A DNA stretch of 64,000 nt from positions 1 to 64,000 of the forward strand of contig CALADH010000096.1 of the NCBI GenBank assembly GCA_937890745.1, written 5' to 3'. This DNA is from Scybalocola_A sp900557175. GTDB lineage: Bacteria; Bacillota; Clostridia; Lachnospirales; Lachnospiraceae. Positions 25,013-34,654 of this stretch are shown piece by piece. How positions within the stretch are numbered: the first letter of the stretch is position 1; every line of letters starts with the position of its first letter. Below the pieces are notes generated by a model. The model was not told the DNA's origin. It worked only from the letters and a program-made list of their open reading frames with translations, and ran no database searches. Both the position numbers and the translations under genes were made by a program.

Positions 25013-28000
25013 ATGAATACGTCATTTTTTAAAGTGTTTCCGGTGCTTAATCTTGACAGCGAGTGTACAGGCTGGTTTTCGGACGTTTCTGTGGCAAAGG
25101 TGACGGCTTCAAAGGCAAAGCAGCGTATATGCGTTTATATTGAGAGCGGCCGTCTGCTTCCGAGAAATATTGTCAAGGCTGCGGAGTGCGAGATTAAGCG
25201 GCAGCTTTTCGGAAAAGCGGAAGCTGCCATTAAACTTTGCGAGCATTATACATTGTCAGAGCAGCATACGCCGGAAGTGATTTTTGAAATGTACTATCCG
25301 GCGATTATGGACGAACTGACGGCAGAAAGCGAGCTTGAAGCCAGTCTTTTTCATAAAGCGCCAAAGGAATTTTTAAGCCGGAATAAGCTTCATATTGAAA
25401 TCCCGGAAAATTTTGTGGCAGCACAGAAGATGAAGCGCGTCAGCGAGGTTGTGACACAGATTTACAGAGAACGCTTTGATATTGATCTTGAAATCGAAAT
25501 TACCCAGCTTGAAAAATCCGAAAGCCGCTACGCGAAGGATGCGGAGGAGGCGCTTCGCCAGGAGGTTCACAAAATTGTAGCAACCTACGAGGAAACGAAA
25601 AAAGAAGCGAAAGAGGAGCTTAAGCACGAAAAAGAAGAAGCACAAAAGAAAAAGGAATTTGTCCGCAGAGAAAAGACATATCAGCAGAAGAAAATTGTGG
25701 ACAAGGATATTTTCTACGGCAGAGGCTTTGAGGGCGAGGAGACGCCGATTTGTGATATTGTCGATGAAATCGGAGAGGTTGTTGTCCGTGGACAGATTTT
25801 CTTTGTAGATACCCGTGAAATCCGAAATGAAAAGACGATTATTATTTTCAATGTGACTGATTTTACGGACAGTATTACGGCGAAGCTTTTTGTAAAAAAT
25901 GAGATGCTTGCCGACGTGCTCTCAAATATTAAAAAAGGGAATTTCATCCGCATGAAGGGCATGGCAGTGCTGGATAAGTTTGACAGGGAGATTTCTATTG
26001 CATCGGTTGTTGGTATTAAGAAAATACCGGATTTCAGGCAGAAGCGGGCGGATAACAGTCCGAGAAAACGCGTTGAGCTTCATGCCCATACGATGATGAG
26101 CGATATGGATAGTGTGGCCGATTGTACGGCAATGCTTGAGGCAGCTTACGGCTGGGGACATCCGGCCTGTGCCATCACAGATCACGGCGTTGTTCAGGCT
26201 TTTCCTGATGCAAACCATTATATCGAAAAGATTGACGGTGCTGCAAAAAAGGCTTATCAGAGTGAGCATCCGGAGGCAGACAAGGCAGAGCTAAAAGGTG
26301 TTGCGGCACCGTTTAAGGTGATTTACGGCGTGGAGGCTTATATTGTCGATGATTTAAAAGAAATTGTTTTTAATTCAAAGGGACAGAGTCTCGACGGTGA
26401 TTTTGTTGTCTTTGATATAGAAACAACAGGTTTTTCGCCGGTTAAAAATAAAATTATTGAAATCGGTGCGGTGAAGGTGTCTAAAGGTGCGATTACAGAC
26501 CGTTTTTCAACTTTCGTCAATCCCGAAGTGCCGATTCCGTTTGAAATTGAAAAGCTGACAAGTATTAATGACGATATGGTGATGGATGCGCCGGTGATTG
26601 AGACTGTACTGCCTGAATTTATGAAATTCTGCGACGGCTGTATGATGGTTGCCCATAATGCGGAATTTGATATGAGCTTTATAAGAGAAAATTGCCGAAG
26701 ACAAAATATGCCGGCAGAGTTTACCGTTGTCGATACGCTCGGCATGGCCCGCAGTATGTTTGAAAATCTGAAGAACTATAAGCTTGATACTGTCGTTGAG
26801 GCGGTCGGCGGCAGTCTTGAGCATCACCACCGGGCTGTGGATGATGCCGAGTCGACGGCAGATATTTTTGTGAAGCTTGTGGCGCGGTTAAAAGATAAGG
26901 GCGTGACAGATCTAGATGCCTTAAATAAAATGTCGCATATGTCGGAGAGTGCCATCAAGAAGCTGAGGACATTCCACTGTATTATTTTAGTGAAAAATGA
27001 GACGGGACGTGTCAACCTTTACCGGCTTGTATCGATGTCTCACCTCAATTATTATGCAAGGCGGCCGAGAATTCCAAAGAGTCTTTTAAATCAGTACAGA
27101 GAAGGACTCATTGTCGGCTCAGCCTGTGAGGCGGGCGAACTGTTTTCGGCGGTTGCGGAGGAACGCCCGGCCGATGAGATTGCGCGTATCGTAAGCTTTT
27201 ATGATTATCTTGAAATACAGCCGATTGGCAATAACCATTTTATGATTGACAGCGAGAAGCACCCGAATGTTCACAATGAGGAAGATTTACGGGCATTAAA
27301 CCGTAAGATTGTGGCGCTTGGCGAGCAGTTTAATAAGAAGGTATGCGCGACATGCGACGTTCATTTCTTAAATCCGGAGGATTCTCTTTACAGAAGTGTC
27401 ATTATGGCCGGCAAAGGCTTTGCCGATGCGGATAATCAGCCGCCGCTTTTTCTTCGGACAACGGAGGAAATGTTGGCGGAGTTTGCCTATCTCGGGGAGG
27501 AAAAGGCAGAGGAGGTTGTTATTACAAATACGAACCTTGTCGCTGATGAAATAGAGCGTATTTCTCCGGTAAGCCCGGATAAATGTCCGCCGGTCATTGA
27601 AAATTCCGACGGTATTTTAAGAAATATATGTTATGAAAAGGCCCATGATATGTACGGTGAAAATTTACCGGAAATTGTTGTGGAGCGCCTTGAGAGAGAA
27701 TTAAACTCCATTATAAGCAACGGTTTTGCCGTGATGTATATTATCGCGCAGAAGCTTGTGTGGAAATCGGTGGCGGACGGCTATCTTGTCGGTTCAAGAG
27801 GCAGTGTTGGTTCGTCCTTTGCGGCTTTCTGTGCCGGTATTACGGAGGTAAACTCTCTGCAGGCCCACTACCTTTGTCCGAATTGTAAGTATGTTGATTT
27901 TGATTCGGATTATGTCAAAAGCTTTTCGGGACGTTCAGGCTGCGATATGGAAGATAAGCTTTGTCCTGTCTGCGGCCAGCCGCTTTCAAAAGAGGGGCAT

Positions 28001-29479
28001 GATATTCCGTTTGAGACTTTCCTCGGATTTAAGGGAAATAAAGAGCCGGATATTGACTTAAATTTCTCAGGTGAGTATCAGAGTAAGGCACATGACTATA
28101 CGGAAGTTATTTTCGGGCACGGACAGACTTTCCGTGCCGGAACGATCGGTACGCTGGCTGAAAAAACGGCGTTCGGCTATGCGAGAGGCTATTATGAAGA
28201 CAGGGGAATTCACAAAAGAGGCTGTGAGCTTGCGCGGATTGCGGAAGGCTGTGTCGGCGTGCGCCGTACAACAGGCCAGCATCCGGGCGGTATTATCGTT
28301 GTGCCGATGGGCATGGAGATTTACACGTTTACGCCGGTACAGCACCCGGCAAATGATGTTAATTCAAAGACAATCACGACACATTTTGATTATCACTCGA
28401 TTGACCATAACCTTTTAAAGCTTGATATTCTCGGACACGATGATCCGACAATGATAAGAATGCTGGAGGATATTACCGGAGTCGATGCGACGAAAATCCG
28501 TCTTGATGATCCGGACGTTTTATCATTGTTTCACGGACTTGATGCCCTCCACATTAAGCCGGAGGATATTGGCGGCACAGACCTTGGCTCGCTTGGTATT
28601 CCGGAGTTTGGCACAGACTTTGTTATGCAGATGCTAAGAGATACCCAGCCGGAAGCTTTTTCAGACCTTGTGCGTATTTCCGGGCTTTCCCACGGTACGG
28701 ACGTGTGGCTTGGCAATGCACAGACACTGATTCAGGAAGGCAAATGTACGATTTCATCAGCCATCTGTACCCGTGATGATATTATGATCTACCTTATTAA
28801 TAAGGGGATTGAATCGGAGCAGTCATTTAAAATCATGGAAAGCGTGCGAAAGGGTAAAGGACTGACTGCCGAGTGGGAAGAAATTATGAAGGAACATGAT
28901 GTGCCTGACTGGTATATCTGGTCATGTAAAAAAATTAAATATATGTTCCCGAAAGCCCATGCGGTTGCCTACGTTATGATGGGCTTTAGAATTGCATGGT
29001 TTAAAATCCATGAACCGCTTGCCTACTATGCGGCTTTCTTCAGTATCCGTGCGACGGCTTTTGATTACGGTCTCATGTGTCAGGGCAAGGAAGCACTTGA
29101 CCGGCATATTAAAAATTATAAGGCAAATCCCGATTTAAGTAAGAAAGAGCAGGATACGTTAAAAGATATGCGTATCGTCCAGGAAATGTATGCGAGAGGC
29201 TTTGAATTTTTACCGATTGATTTGTATGCATCGCAGGCGACAAAATTCATTATTAAAGACGGAAAGCTTCTGCCGCCGTTTTCAACAATCGAGGGCATGG
29301 GCGGCATCGCTGCCGAGGCGCTTGTAGAGGAAGCAGCTAAAGGCAAATTTATGTCTAAGGATGATATCCGTCAGAGAGCAAAGGTTTCTCAGACAACGAT
29401 TGATACGATGACAGAGCTTGGACTTTTAGGTGATCTGCCAAATAGTAATCAGCTTTCAATATTTGACATGATGATATAA
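25013..29479 (+). CDS. polC: DNA polymerase III PolC-type alpha subunit
   Basis: The replicative polymerase of low-GC Gram-positives, 1488 residues. From the N-terminus: a PolC-specific region, a Lys/Glu-rich coiled stretch (about 180-230), an OB-fold (about 240-345), a PHP domain starting HAHTMMSDMDSV, an inserted DEDDh proofreading exonuclease (VVFDIETTGFSP near 465, HHRAVDDAES near 605), a zinc finger CPNCKYVDFD / CPVCGQP, and the catalytic PDIDLNFSGEY with the two metal-binding Asp. ATG 25013 is chosen; a GTG directly before it, at 25010, is the alternative. It is the last gene of the pyrH-to-polC run and is followed by a strong terminator. Confidence 0.98.
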   Translation: MNTSFFKVFPVLNLDSECTGWFSDVSVAKVTASKAKQRICVYIESGRLLPRNIVKAAECEIKRQLFGKAEAAIKLCEHYTLSEQHTPEVIFEMYYPAIMDELTAESELEASLFHKAPKEFLSRNKLHIEIPENFVAAQKMKRVSEVVTQIYRERFDIDLEIEITQLEKSESRYAKDAEEALRQEVHKIVATYEETKKEAKEELKHEKEEAQKKKEFVRREKTYQQKKIVDKDIFYGRGFEGEETPICDIVDEIGEVVVRGQIFFVDTREIRNEKTIIIFNVTDFTDSITAKLFVKNEMLADVLSNIKKGNFIRMKGMAVLDKFDREISIASVVGIKKIPDFRQKRADNSPRKRVELHAHTMMSDMDSVADCTAMLEAAYGWGHPACAITDHGVVQAFPDANHYIEKIDGAAKKAYQSEHPEADKAELKGVAAPFKVIYGVEAYIVDDLKEIVFNSKGQSLDGDFVVFDIETTGFSPVKNKIIEIGAVKVSKGAITDRFSTFVNPEVPIPFEIEKLTSINDDMVMDAPVIETVLPEFMKFCDGCMMVAHNAEFDMSFIRENCRRQNMPAEFTVVDTLGMARSMFENLKNYKLDTVVEAVGGSLEHHHRAVDDAESTADIFVKLVARLKDKGVTDLDALNKMSHMSESAIKKLRTFHCIILVKNETGRVNLYRLVSMSHLNYYARRPRIPKSLLNQYREGLIVGSACEAGELFSAVAEERPADEIARIVSFYDYLEIQPIGNNHFMIDSEKHPNVHNEEDLRALNRKIVALGEQFNKKVCATCDVHFLNPEDSLYRSVIMAGKGFADADNQPPLFLRTTEEMLAEFAYLGEEKAEEVVITNTNLVADEIERISPVSPDKCPPVIENSDGILRNICYEKAHDMYGENLPEIVVERLERELNSIISNGFAVMYIIAQKLVWKSVADGYLVGSRGSVGSSFAAFCAGITEVNSLQAHYLCPNCKYVDFDSDYVKSFSGRSGCDMEDKLCPVCGQPLSKEGHDIPFETFLGFKGNKEPDIDLNFSGEYQSKAHDYTEVIFGHGQTFRAGTIGTLAEKTAFGYARGYYEDRGIHKRGCELARIAEGCVGVRRTTGQHPGGIIVVPMGMEIYTFTPVQHPANDVNSKTITTHFDYHSIDHNLLKLDILGHDDPTMIRMLEDITGVDATKIRLDDPDVLSLFHGLDALHIKPEDIGGTDLGSLGIPEFGTDFVMQMLRDTQPEAFSDLVRISGLSHGTDVWLGNAQTLIQEGKCTISSAICTRDDIMIYLINKGIESEQSFKIMESVRKGKGLTAEWEEIMKEHDVPDWYIWSCKKIKYMFPKAHAVAYVMMGFRIAWFKIHEPLAYYAAFFSIRATAFDYGLMCQGKEALDRHIKNYKANPDLSKKEQDTLKDMRIVQEMYARGFEFLPIDLYASQATKFIIKDGKLLPPFSTIEGMGGIAAEALVEEAAKGKFMSKDDIRQRAKVSQTTIDTMTELGLLGDLPNSNQLSIFDMMI

Positions 29480-29486
29480 TATCCAT

Positions 29487-29547
29487 GGAAAAAATCCTGT
29501 CCGGCATGGATGAATGCTTCAGAGATGGGATTTTTTCCGTTTTTTTT
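29487..29547 (+). terminator. Rho-independent terminator after polC
   Basis: A perfect 11-bp stem (GGAAAAAATCC at 29487-29497 with its complement at 29528-29538) is followed by G and eight T residues. Confidence 0.8.
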
Positions 29548-29571
29548 CATCATGTTATTTTTTTGTTAAAA

Positions 29572-29592
29572 AAGTTTACTATTGGTAAACTT
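29572..29592. promoter_or_regulatory. Palindromic operator-like site upstream of the NifH-like operon
   Basis: A perfect dyad AAGTTTAC-TATTG-GTAAACTT lies 15 bases upstream of the -35 box. The position suits an activator or a repressor; I do not recognise the regulator. Confidence 0.6.
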
Positions 29593-29607
29593 AAAATAAA
29601 GTAATTG

Positions 29608-29636
29608 TTGACAAGCAGGAATTTTTATAGTATAAA
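29608..29636 (+). promoter_or_regulatory. Promoter of the NifH-like/amidohydrolase/Pot operon
   Basis: A perfect TTGACA (29608-29613), a 17-base spacer and TATAAA (29631-29636). Confidence 0.8.
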
Positions 29637-29680
29637 TATTTTTGGATAAATTAACTATGAGATTTACGGGGTGAGAAAAG

Positions 29681-30520
29681 ATGACACAGAGAATATGCTT
29701 TTTAGGCCGCGGCGGTGTCGGCAAGACAATTCTTGTCTCAAATATAAGTGCGGCACTTGCAAAGGAAGGTTATCATGTCCTTCAGGTCGGCAATGATATG
29801 TGCTTAAATTCGACAGAACTTTTACGGGAAAGTAAGGAGATTACGCCGGTACTTGATGAGTTCCGTCTGAAATATGATATTTGTGTTGAGGATTATCTTG
29901 TACATACACCGTCGGGAGTGTATTGTCTTGAACTTGGCAATATTGATCCGGGTGCAGGCTGTCAGGCACGGGGCGTCAGCATTGTTGATGAGATGATGGC
30001 ACAGCAGGGGCTTCTTGATAAGTATAAAATTGATGTCATCATTTATGATATTGCCGGAGATACGCCGTGTACGGGTTATATTCTTCCAATCCGCGAGAAG
30101 ATTATGGACAAGGTTGTTTTAGTGACAAATGACAGATATCCGTCAGTGTCGACAGTCAATTGTCTGATGAGTGCGGTGCTTCGTCAAAAGGAAGCGCACC
30201 CGCCGGTATTTCTTCTTGAAAATCATACGGACAGACTCTCAGACAGGGCGCTTCTTGATGCCTATGCAAAGGAGACAAATATAACACTTTTAGGCTGCGT
30301 TGCTTATGACGAACTGACGGAGAGAGCCGCCTTGATGGATGAGACGGTTGTGTGTGAATATCCGGAAAGTGAGGCGGCACAGGCGCTGACGCAGCTTGCT
30401 AAAAAGATTGTTGCAGCGACACAGGCAAGTGAGCCGAAACCATTTTGCCGGACAGAGCTTCTTTTATGGCAGCACCAGTGGAAGCTTAAAAAACTTGAGA
30501 AACTAAAGAGAATGAAGTGA
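29681..30520 (+). CDS. NifH-like (nitrogenase Fe-protein superfamily) Fe-S ATPase, orphan
   Basis: A 279-residue P-loop protein. The P-loop is GRGGVGKT (residues 9-16), with Arg10 where NifH has its signature Lys. Asp39 with S44-T45 aligns with the NifH GCDPKADST region. DPGAGCQARG puts Cys94 at the first cluster ligand of NifH (GVGCAGRG), and YDIAGDTPCTGYILPIRE gives the DxxGD switch and Cys130, the second ligand. The 36-residue spacing is close to the 35 of NifH Cys97/Cys132. It should thus form a dimer holding one 4Fe-4S cluster and couple ATP hydrolysis to electron transfer. A Trp/Lys-rich C-terminal tail (about 255-279) is extra. No NifD/NifK-like partner is in the window. The gene overlaps the next by one base. 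Confidence 0.85.
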   Translation: MTQRICFLGRGGVGKTILVSNISAALAKEGYHVLQVGNDMCLNSTELLRESKEITPVLDEFRLKYDICVEDYLVHTPSGVYCLELGNIDPGAGCQARGVSIVDEMMAQQGLLDKYKIDVIIYDIAGDTPCTGYILPIREKIMDKVVLVTNDRYPSVSTVNCLMSAVLRQKEAHPPVFLLENHTDRLSDRALLDAYAKETNITLLGCVAYDELTERAALMDETVVCEYPESEAAQALTQLAKKIVAATQASEPKPFCRTELLLWQHQWKLKKLEKLKRMK

Positions 30521-31872
30521 TGAGCGTGTATGATTTAGTGATTAATAACGGGCTTGTCGTGGATACGGTCAGTAAGACAAGCACCATTTTAAATGTTGGC
30601 GTCACGGACGGCAAAATTGCGGCAGTGACGAAGGAGACGCTTTGCGGCAATATAACGATTGATGCGGCAGGCAAGTATGTCTGTCCGGGATTTATTGATG
30701 TGCATGGGCATATCGACGGCCATTTTTACAGTGCGAAGCTGTCTGCCTGCCAGGGAATTACGACAACGATCGGCGGCAACTGCGGGCTGAGCCCTTTAGA
30801 TATTGGAAGATTTTTTGATGAACAGACAGCCTCCGGTTTTTATATCCATCAGGCGGAGTTTATCGGCCATTCTTTTACGCTGCGTCAGGCCGTCGGCCTG
30901 ACAGATACGTGGCAGAAGGCAAGCCGGGAACAGATAAAAAAGATGGAGGCGCTTGCGTCAGCAGCCCTTGATGCAGGTGCCTGCGGCATTTCGTTCGGCC
31001 TTGATTATTCACCGGGCGCTTCGCTTGAAGAAATGCGGGCGCTGTGTGCTGTTGCCGCAGCAAAAAATAAACCGATGGCTGTCCATACAAGACTTTTTAC
31101 AGATAATGATATTAATTCACTCTATGAGGTGCTTGCGGCGGCAAAATCGACCGGTGTTGCTGTTTTAATTTCTCATTTTGTTTACCAGTACGGCAACGGC
31201 AGTATGGAGGAAGCACTGGAAATTGTGGATAAGGCAAGAAGCGAAGGACTGAACATATTTATTGACAGCGGCATGTACACCGACTGGTCAACTTATGTCG
31301 GGACGGAAACATACAGTGAGGATGCTATCCGCGACAATGGCTATGTGTTCGGCGATTTTGTTGTGGCAACCGGAAAATATGCAGGGCAGCAGATGACAAA
31401 GCCGATTTATGATGACCTGCGCGCCAATTTTCCGGATGAGTCTGTCATCTGTTTTACGGGAAAACAGGAAGAAATTTATATGGCGCTTATGAAAGATTAT
31501 GCCATGCCGTCAACAGATGCAGGTGCCTATGCAGAGGGCGAGGGACACCCTCAGATTGCAGGTACTTATCCAAAGTATCTTATAGAAATGGTGAGGGAGC
31601 GTCAATTTCTTACAATGGAGGAAGCTGTCTATAAGGCGTCGCTTCTTCCGGCAAAGTTTTTCAAATTGAAGACAAAGGGTGTCATTGCGCCGGGAATGGA
31701 TGCGGATATTGTTGTCGTTGATTTGAAAAATCTGAAAGACAATGCGGCATTTCCGCATCTTGGGAAACCGGACGGAAAGCCGGAGGGCATTGACGAGGTC
31801 ATTGTTGCCGGAAAACCTGTTGTGCATGAAGGATATTTTACAAAAATAAGACCGGGAAGGATAATCAAATGA
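30520..31872 (+). CDS. D-aminoacylase-family (N-acyl-D-amino-acid deacylase-like) amidohydrolase
   Basis: A 450-residue metal-dependent hydrolase of the amidohydrolase superfamily. HGHID near residue 65 supplies metal ligands. GGNCG near residue 86 is the D-aminoacylase-type cysteine ligand. Further candidates are His in MAVHTRLF and LISHFVYQYG, and the catalytic Asp in STDAGAYAEG. The C-terminal beta domain (IAPGMDADIVVVDL) is typical. Likely reactions are hydrolysis of an N-acyl-D-amino acid or a cyclic amide; the true substrate is unknown. It starts in a TGATG overlap with the NifH-like gene and ends in an ATGA overlap with the ATPase, so it is tightly coupled to both. Confidence 0.85.
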   Translation: MSVYDLVINNGLVVDTVSKTSTILNVGVTDGKIAAVTKETLCGNITIDAAGKYVCPGFIDVHGHIDGHFYSAKLSACQGITTTIGGNCGLSPLDIGRFFDEQTASGFYIHQAEFIGHSFTLRQAVGLTDTWQKASREQIKKMEALASAALDAGACGISFGLDYSPGASLEEMRALCAVAAAKNKPMAVHTRLFTDNDINSLYEVLAAAKSTGVAVLISHFVYQYGNGSMEEALEIVDKARSEGLNIFIDSGMYTDWSTYVGTETYSEDAIRDNGYVFGDFVVATGKYAGQQMTKPIYDDLRANFPDESVICFTGKQEEIYMALMKDYAMPSTDAGAYAEGEGHPQIAGTYPKYLIEMVRERQFLTMEEAVYKASLLPAKFFKLKTKGVIAPGMDADIVVVDLKNLKDNAAFPHLGKPDGKPEGIDEVIVAGKPVVHEGYFTKIRPGRIIK

Positions 31873-32966
31873 AAGATTTAGTAAGGGAAGAAAAGCCAGT
31901 CATATTGGAATTGAAAAATATAAAGAAAAGCTTTGGAGAGACCGGTGTGTTAAAGGGTGTCAGTCTTTCAATCAGAGAAGGGGAGTTTGTCACACTTTTA
32001 GGTTCGTCGGGCTGCGGAAAAACAACAACACTTCGAATTATTGCCGGACTCGAAGCGCCGGATGAAGGCGAGGTTATTTTAGCCGGCGAGGCGATGGGCG
32101 ATAAAGCGCCGGAAAAGCGCGACGTCAATACTGTATTTCAAAATTATGCCCTGTTTCCGCATATGAGTGTTTATGACAATATTGCCTACGGTTTGAAAAT
32201 AAAAAAAGTCGGTAAGTCAGAAATTAAGGAACGCGTCACAAAGATGCTTTCTTTGGTTCAGCTTGAGGGCTTTGAAAAACGTATGCCGTCGGAGATGAGC
32301 GGCGGTCAGAAACAGCGCGTGGCTATTGCACGGGCGCTCATTAATAATCCGAAGGTGCTTTTGCTTGACGAGCCTTTAGGTGCGCTTGATTTACAGCTGC
32401 GCCGTCAGATGCAGGTAGAGTTAAAGCGGCTTCAGAAGAAGCTTGGCATTACGTTTATTTATATTACCCATGACCAGGAGGAAGCTATTAATATGTCCGA
32501 TGTCATCGTTGTGATGCGCGATGGCGTGTTTGAGCAAAGCGGCAGTCCTTCTGAAATTTATGACCATCCAAAGACAAGCTATGTGGCAAAATTTGTCGGA
32601 TCTGCCAATATTTTAAGCGGTAAGGCGCAGTCGGTTGATGAAAATAAAGTGATTCTTGAAAATGCTTTCGGAACGATGGCGTGTAAGCTTGAGCAGCACC
32701 ACGTATCAGCAGGAGATGGACTGACACTTGCGGTGCGCAGTGAAAATATCAGTGTGTGGCGCGAGCAGAAATCAGAAACAGCCATCTGCGGTACAATTGC
32801 AGAAAAAAGCTTTGTGGGCGGTATGTTAAGAATTGTTGTAGCGCTCTTGGACGGCACAGAGGTCGTTGTCAGCCGCCACGGCATTAACTTTAATTACGAT
32901 ATCGGCGAGCATGTATACCTTGAGTGGGAAGCAGAGTCTGCCGTTCTCGTAGATATGGAGGACTGA
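31869..32966 (+). CDS. potA: Polyamine-type ABC transporter ATP-binding protein (PotA-like)
   Basis: A 365-residue ATPase with Walker A GSSGCGKTTT, Q-loop NTVFQNYALFPHMSV, signature MSGGQKQRVAIARAL, Walker B VLLLDEPLGALD and H-loop YITHDQEEA. A C-terminal TOBE-type domain follows (FVGSANILSG, AVRSENISVW). This is the spermidine/putrescine PotA layout, but related importers carry 2-aminoethylphosphonate, iron or other cations, so the ligand is open. The start overlaps the amidohydrolase stop (ATGA). Confidence 0.88.
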   Translation: MKDLVREEKPVILELKNIKKSFGETGVLKGVSLSIREGEFVTLLGSSGCGKTTTLRIIAGLEAPDEGEVILAGEAMGDKAPEKRDVNTVFQNYALFPHMSVYDNIAYGLKIKKVGKSEIKERVTKMLSLVQLEGFEKRMPSEMSGGQKQRVAIARALINNPKVLLLDEPLGALDLQLRRQMQVELKRLQKKLGITFIYITHDQEEAINMSDVIVVMRDGVFEQSGSPSEIYDHPKTSYVAKFVGSANILSGKAQSVDENKVILENAFGTMACKLEQHHVSAGDGLTLAVRSENISVWREQKSETAICGTIAEKSFVGGMLRIVVALLDGTEVVVSRHGINFNYDIGEHVYLEWEAESAVLVDMED

Positions 32967-32967
32967 T

Positions 32968-33825
32968 ATGCAAAAAAGAAAGAATAAATGGTGGCTTTGT
33001 GTTGCCCCTCTTTATATCTTTACGCTGCTTTTTGTCCTCGGGCCGATGATTTATATGGTTGCGGTCAGCTTTGCGACAAATAACGGCGACGGCTATGGAT
33101 TTACATGGCTTTTTACGACAGAAAACTTTACTAAAATGCTTGATCCGGTTTATTTAGATTGTTTTGTTCAGTCCTTTAAGCTGGCGTTTTCAACAACACT
33201 GATTGTCATTGCCATTGGTTATCCGTTCGGTTATTTTATGGCAAAGCTTTCTGAGCGGGGCAAGAAGTTAATGATGTTTTTAATTATGGTGCCGTTTTGG
33301 ACAAGCTCTTTAATCCGTCTGTATGGCTGGATCATTATTCTTCAGGCAAAGGGTATTTTTAACTCGGCGCTGATGGGACTGGGCATTATTGATGAGCCTT
33401 TAAAAATACTTTATTCATATCCGGCGGTGCTGATCGGTATGGTTTACGCACTTTTGCCGTTTATGATTCTTGCTGTTTATTCAAGTGTCGAAAAGATGGA
33501 CTGGTCGCTTGTGGCGGCGGCAAGAGATTTGGGCGCGTCGCCGTTTAGGGCATTTTTGACGGTGACATTAAAGCTGACACTTCCGGGACTTTTATCAGGA
33601 GTGATTCTGACTTTCGTGCCTTCGATGGGACTGTTCTTTATCGCTGATATCTTGGGTGGCAATAAGATTGTGCTTGTCGGAAGTCTTATTCAGGATCAGC
33701 TGACGAGAGGAAGCAACTGGCCGTTTGCAGCGGCGCTTGCCGTCATTCTTACAATTATGACGAGTCTTATGATTTTTGTTTATAGAAAGGTAACACATGT
33801 GAAGGATTTGGAGGGTATATTCTAA
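32968..33825 (+). CDS. potB: Polyamine-type ABC transporter permease (PotB-like)
   Basis: A 285-residue permease with about six membrane segments and the EAA-type docking loop (AAARDLGASPFRAFLTVTLK). The N-terminal part VLGPMIYMVAVSF and the stretch VPFWTSSLIRLYGWIIIL are characteristic of PotB. TGGAGGA precedes the ATG, and the gene begins one base after the PotA stop. The stop overlaps the PotC start as TAATG. Confidence 0.9.
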   Translation: MQKRKNKWWLCVAPLYIFTLLFVLGPMIYMVAVSFATNNGDGYGFTWLFTTENFTKMLDPVYLDCFVQSFKLAFSTTLIVIAIGYPFGYFMAKLSERGKKLMMFLIMVPFWTSSLIRLYGWIIILQAKGIFNSALMGLGIIDEPLKILYSYPAVLIGMVYALLPFMILAVYSSVEKMDWSLVAAARDLGASPFRAFLTVTLKLTLPGLLSGVILTFVPSMGLFFIADILGGNKIVLVGSLIQDQLTRGSNWPFAAALAVILTIMTSLMIFVYRKVTHVKDLEGIF

Positions 33826-34610
33826 TGAAGAAAAAGAAATTTCAATTATCAAAAATATATCTTGCCATTGTTATGCTGATTACATACCTGCCGATTGCGA
33901 TGGTTGTTATTTTTTCATTTAATGATTCAAAGCTTACAGTCGGCTGGAAAGGCTTCACATGGAAATGGTATGAGTCACTCTTTCAAAATGAGGCGCTGAT
34001 GGAAGCACTCAAAAACAGTATTGTCCTTGGCCTTATAAGCTGTGCGGCGGCAGCTGTTATCGGTACGCTCGGCGCCATCGGCATGGCGAGAGTCAATTAC
34101 AAAAGCAAAGGTATGATGGAATATTTATCGACGATTCCAATCATGGTGCCGGAAATTATTTTAGGTATGGTCTTTATGGCATTTTTTTCACTGCTTGGCC
34201 TGCCTTTTGGTATGACGACACTTGTCATTGCACATACAGCTTTTTGTATACCATATGTTTTTATGATGGTTAAGGCCCGGCTTGTAGGCATTGATAAATC
34301 GCTTGAAGAAGCTGCAAGAGATCTTGGGGCATCCCCGCGCCGTATTTTCTTTGATATTACAATGCCGCTTATTATGCCGGCAGTGGCATCAGGCTGTCTT
34401 TTAGCCTTTGCCATGTCCTTTGATGATGTTGTTATCAGTATTTTTGTCAATGGACCAAAGCTTTCAACGCTGCCGATCAAGGTATATACTCAGTTAAAAA
34501 CCGGTGTGACGCCGGAAATCAATGCCTTATGTACAATCATACTGGCTGTTGTTATTGTGATATTACTCTTGTCTTCACTCTTTGAAAAAAGAAGAAAAAA
34601 GGCAAGGTAA
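33825..34610 (+). CDS. potC: Polyamine-type ABC transporter permease (PotC-like)
   Basis: A 261-residue permease and partner of PotB. It has YLPIAMVVIFSFNDSK near the N-terminus, as in PotC, and the EAA loop AARDLGASPRRIFFDIT followed by PLIMPAV. SFDDVVISIFVNGP is also family-typical. The start overlaps the PotB stop by one base, implying coupled translation and equal stoichiometry. Confidence 0.9.
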   Translation: MKKKKFQLSKIYLAIVMLITYLPIAMVVIFSFNDSKLTVGWKGFTWKWYESLFQNEALMEALKNSIVLGLISCAAAAVIGTLGAIGMARVNYKSKGMMEYLSTIPIMVPEIILGMVFMAFFSLLGLPFGMTTLVIAHTAFCIPYVFMMVKARLVGIDKSLEEAARDLGASPRRIFFDITMPLIMPAVASGCLLAFAMSFDDVVISIFVNGPKLSTLPIKVYTQLKTGVTPEINALCTIILAVVIVILLLSSLFEKRRKKAR

Positions 34611-34654
34611 TGATAAAATTTTTCAGTGCTCACAGAGCACAGAAGGGAGAAAAG

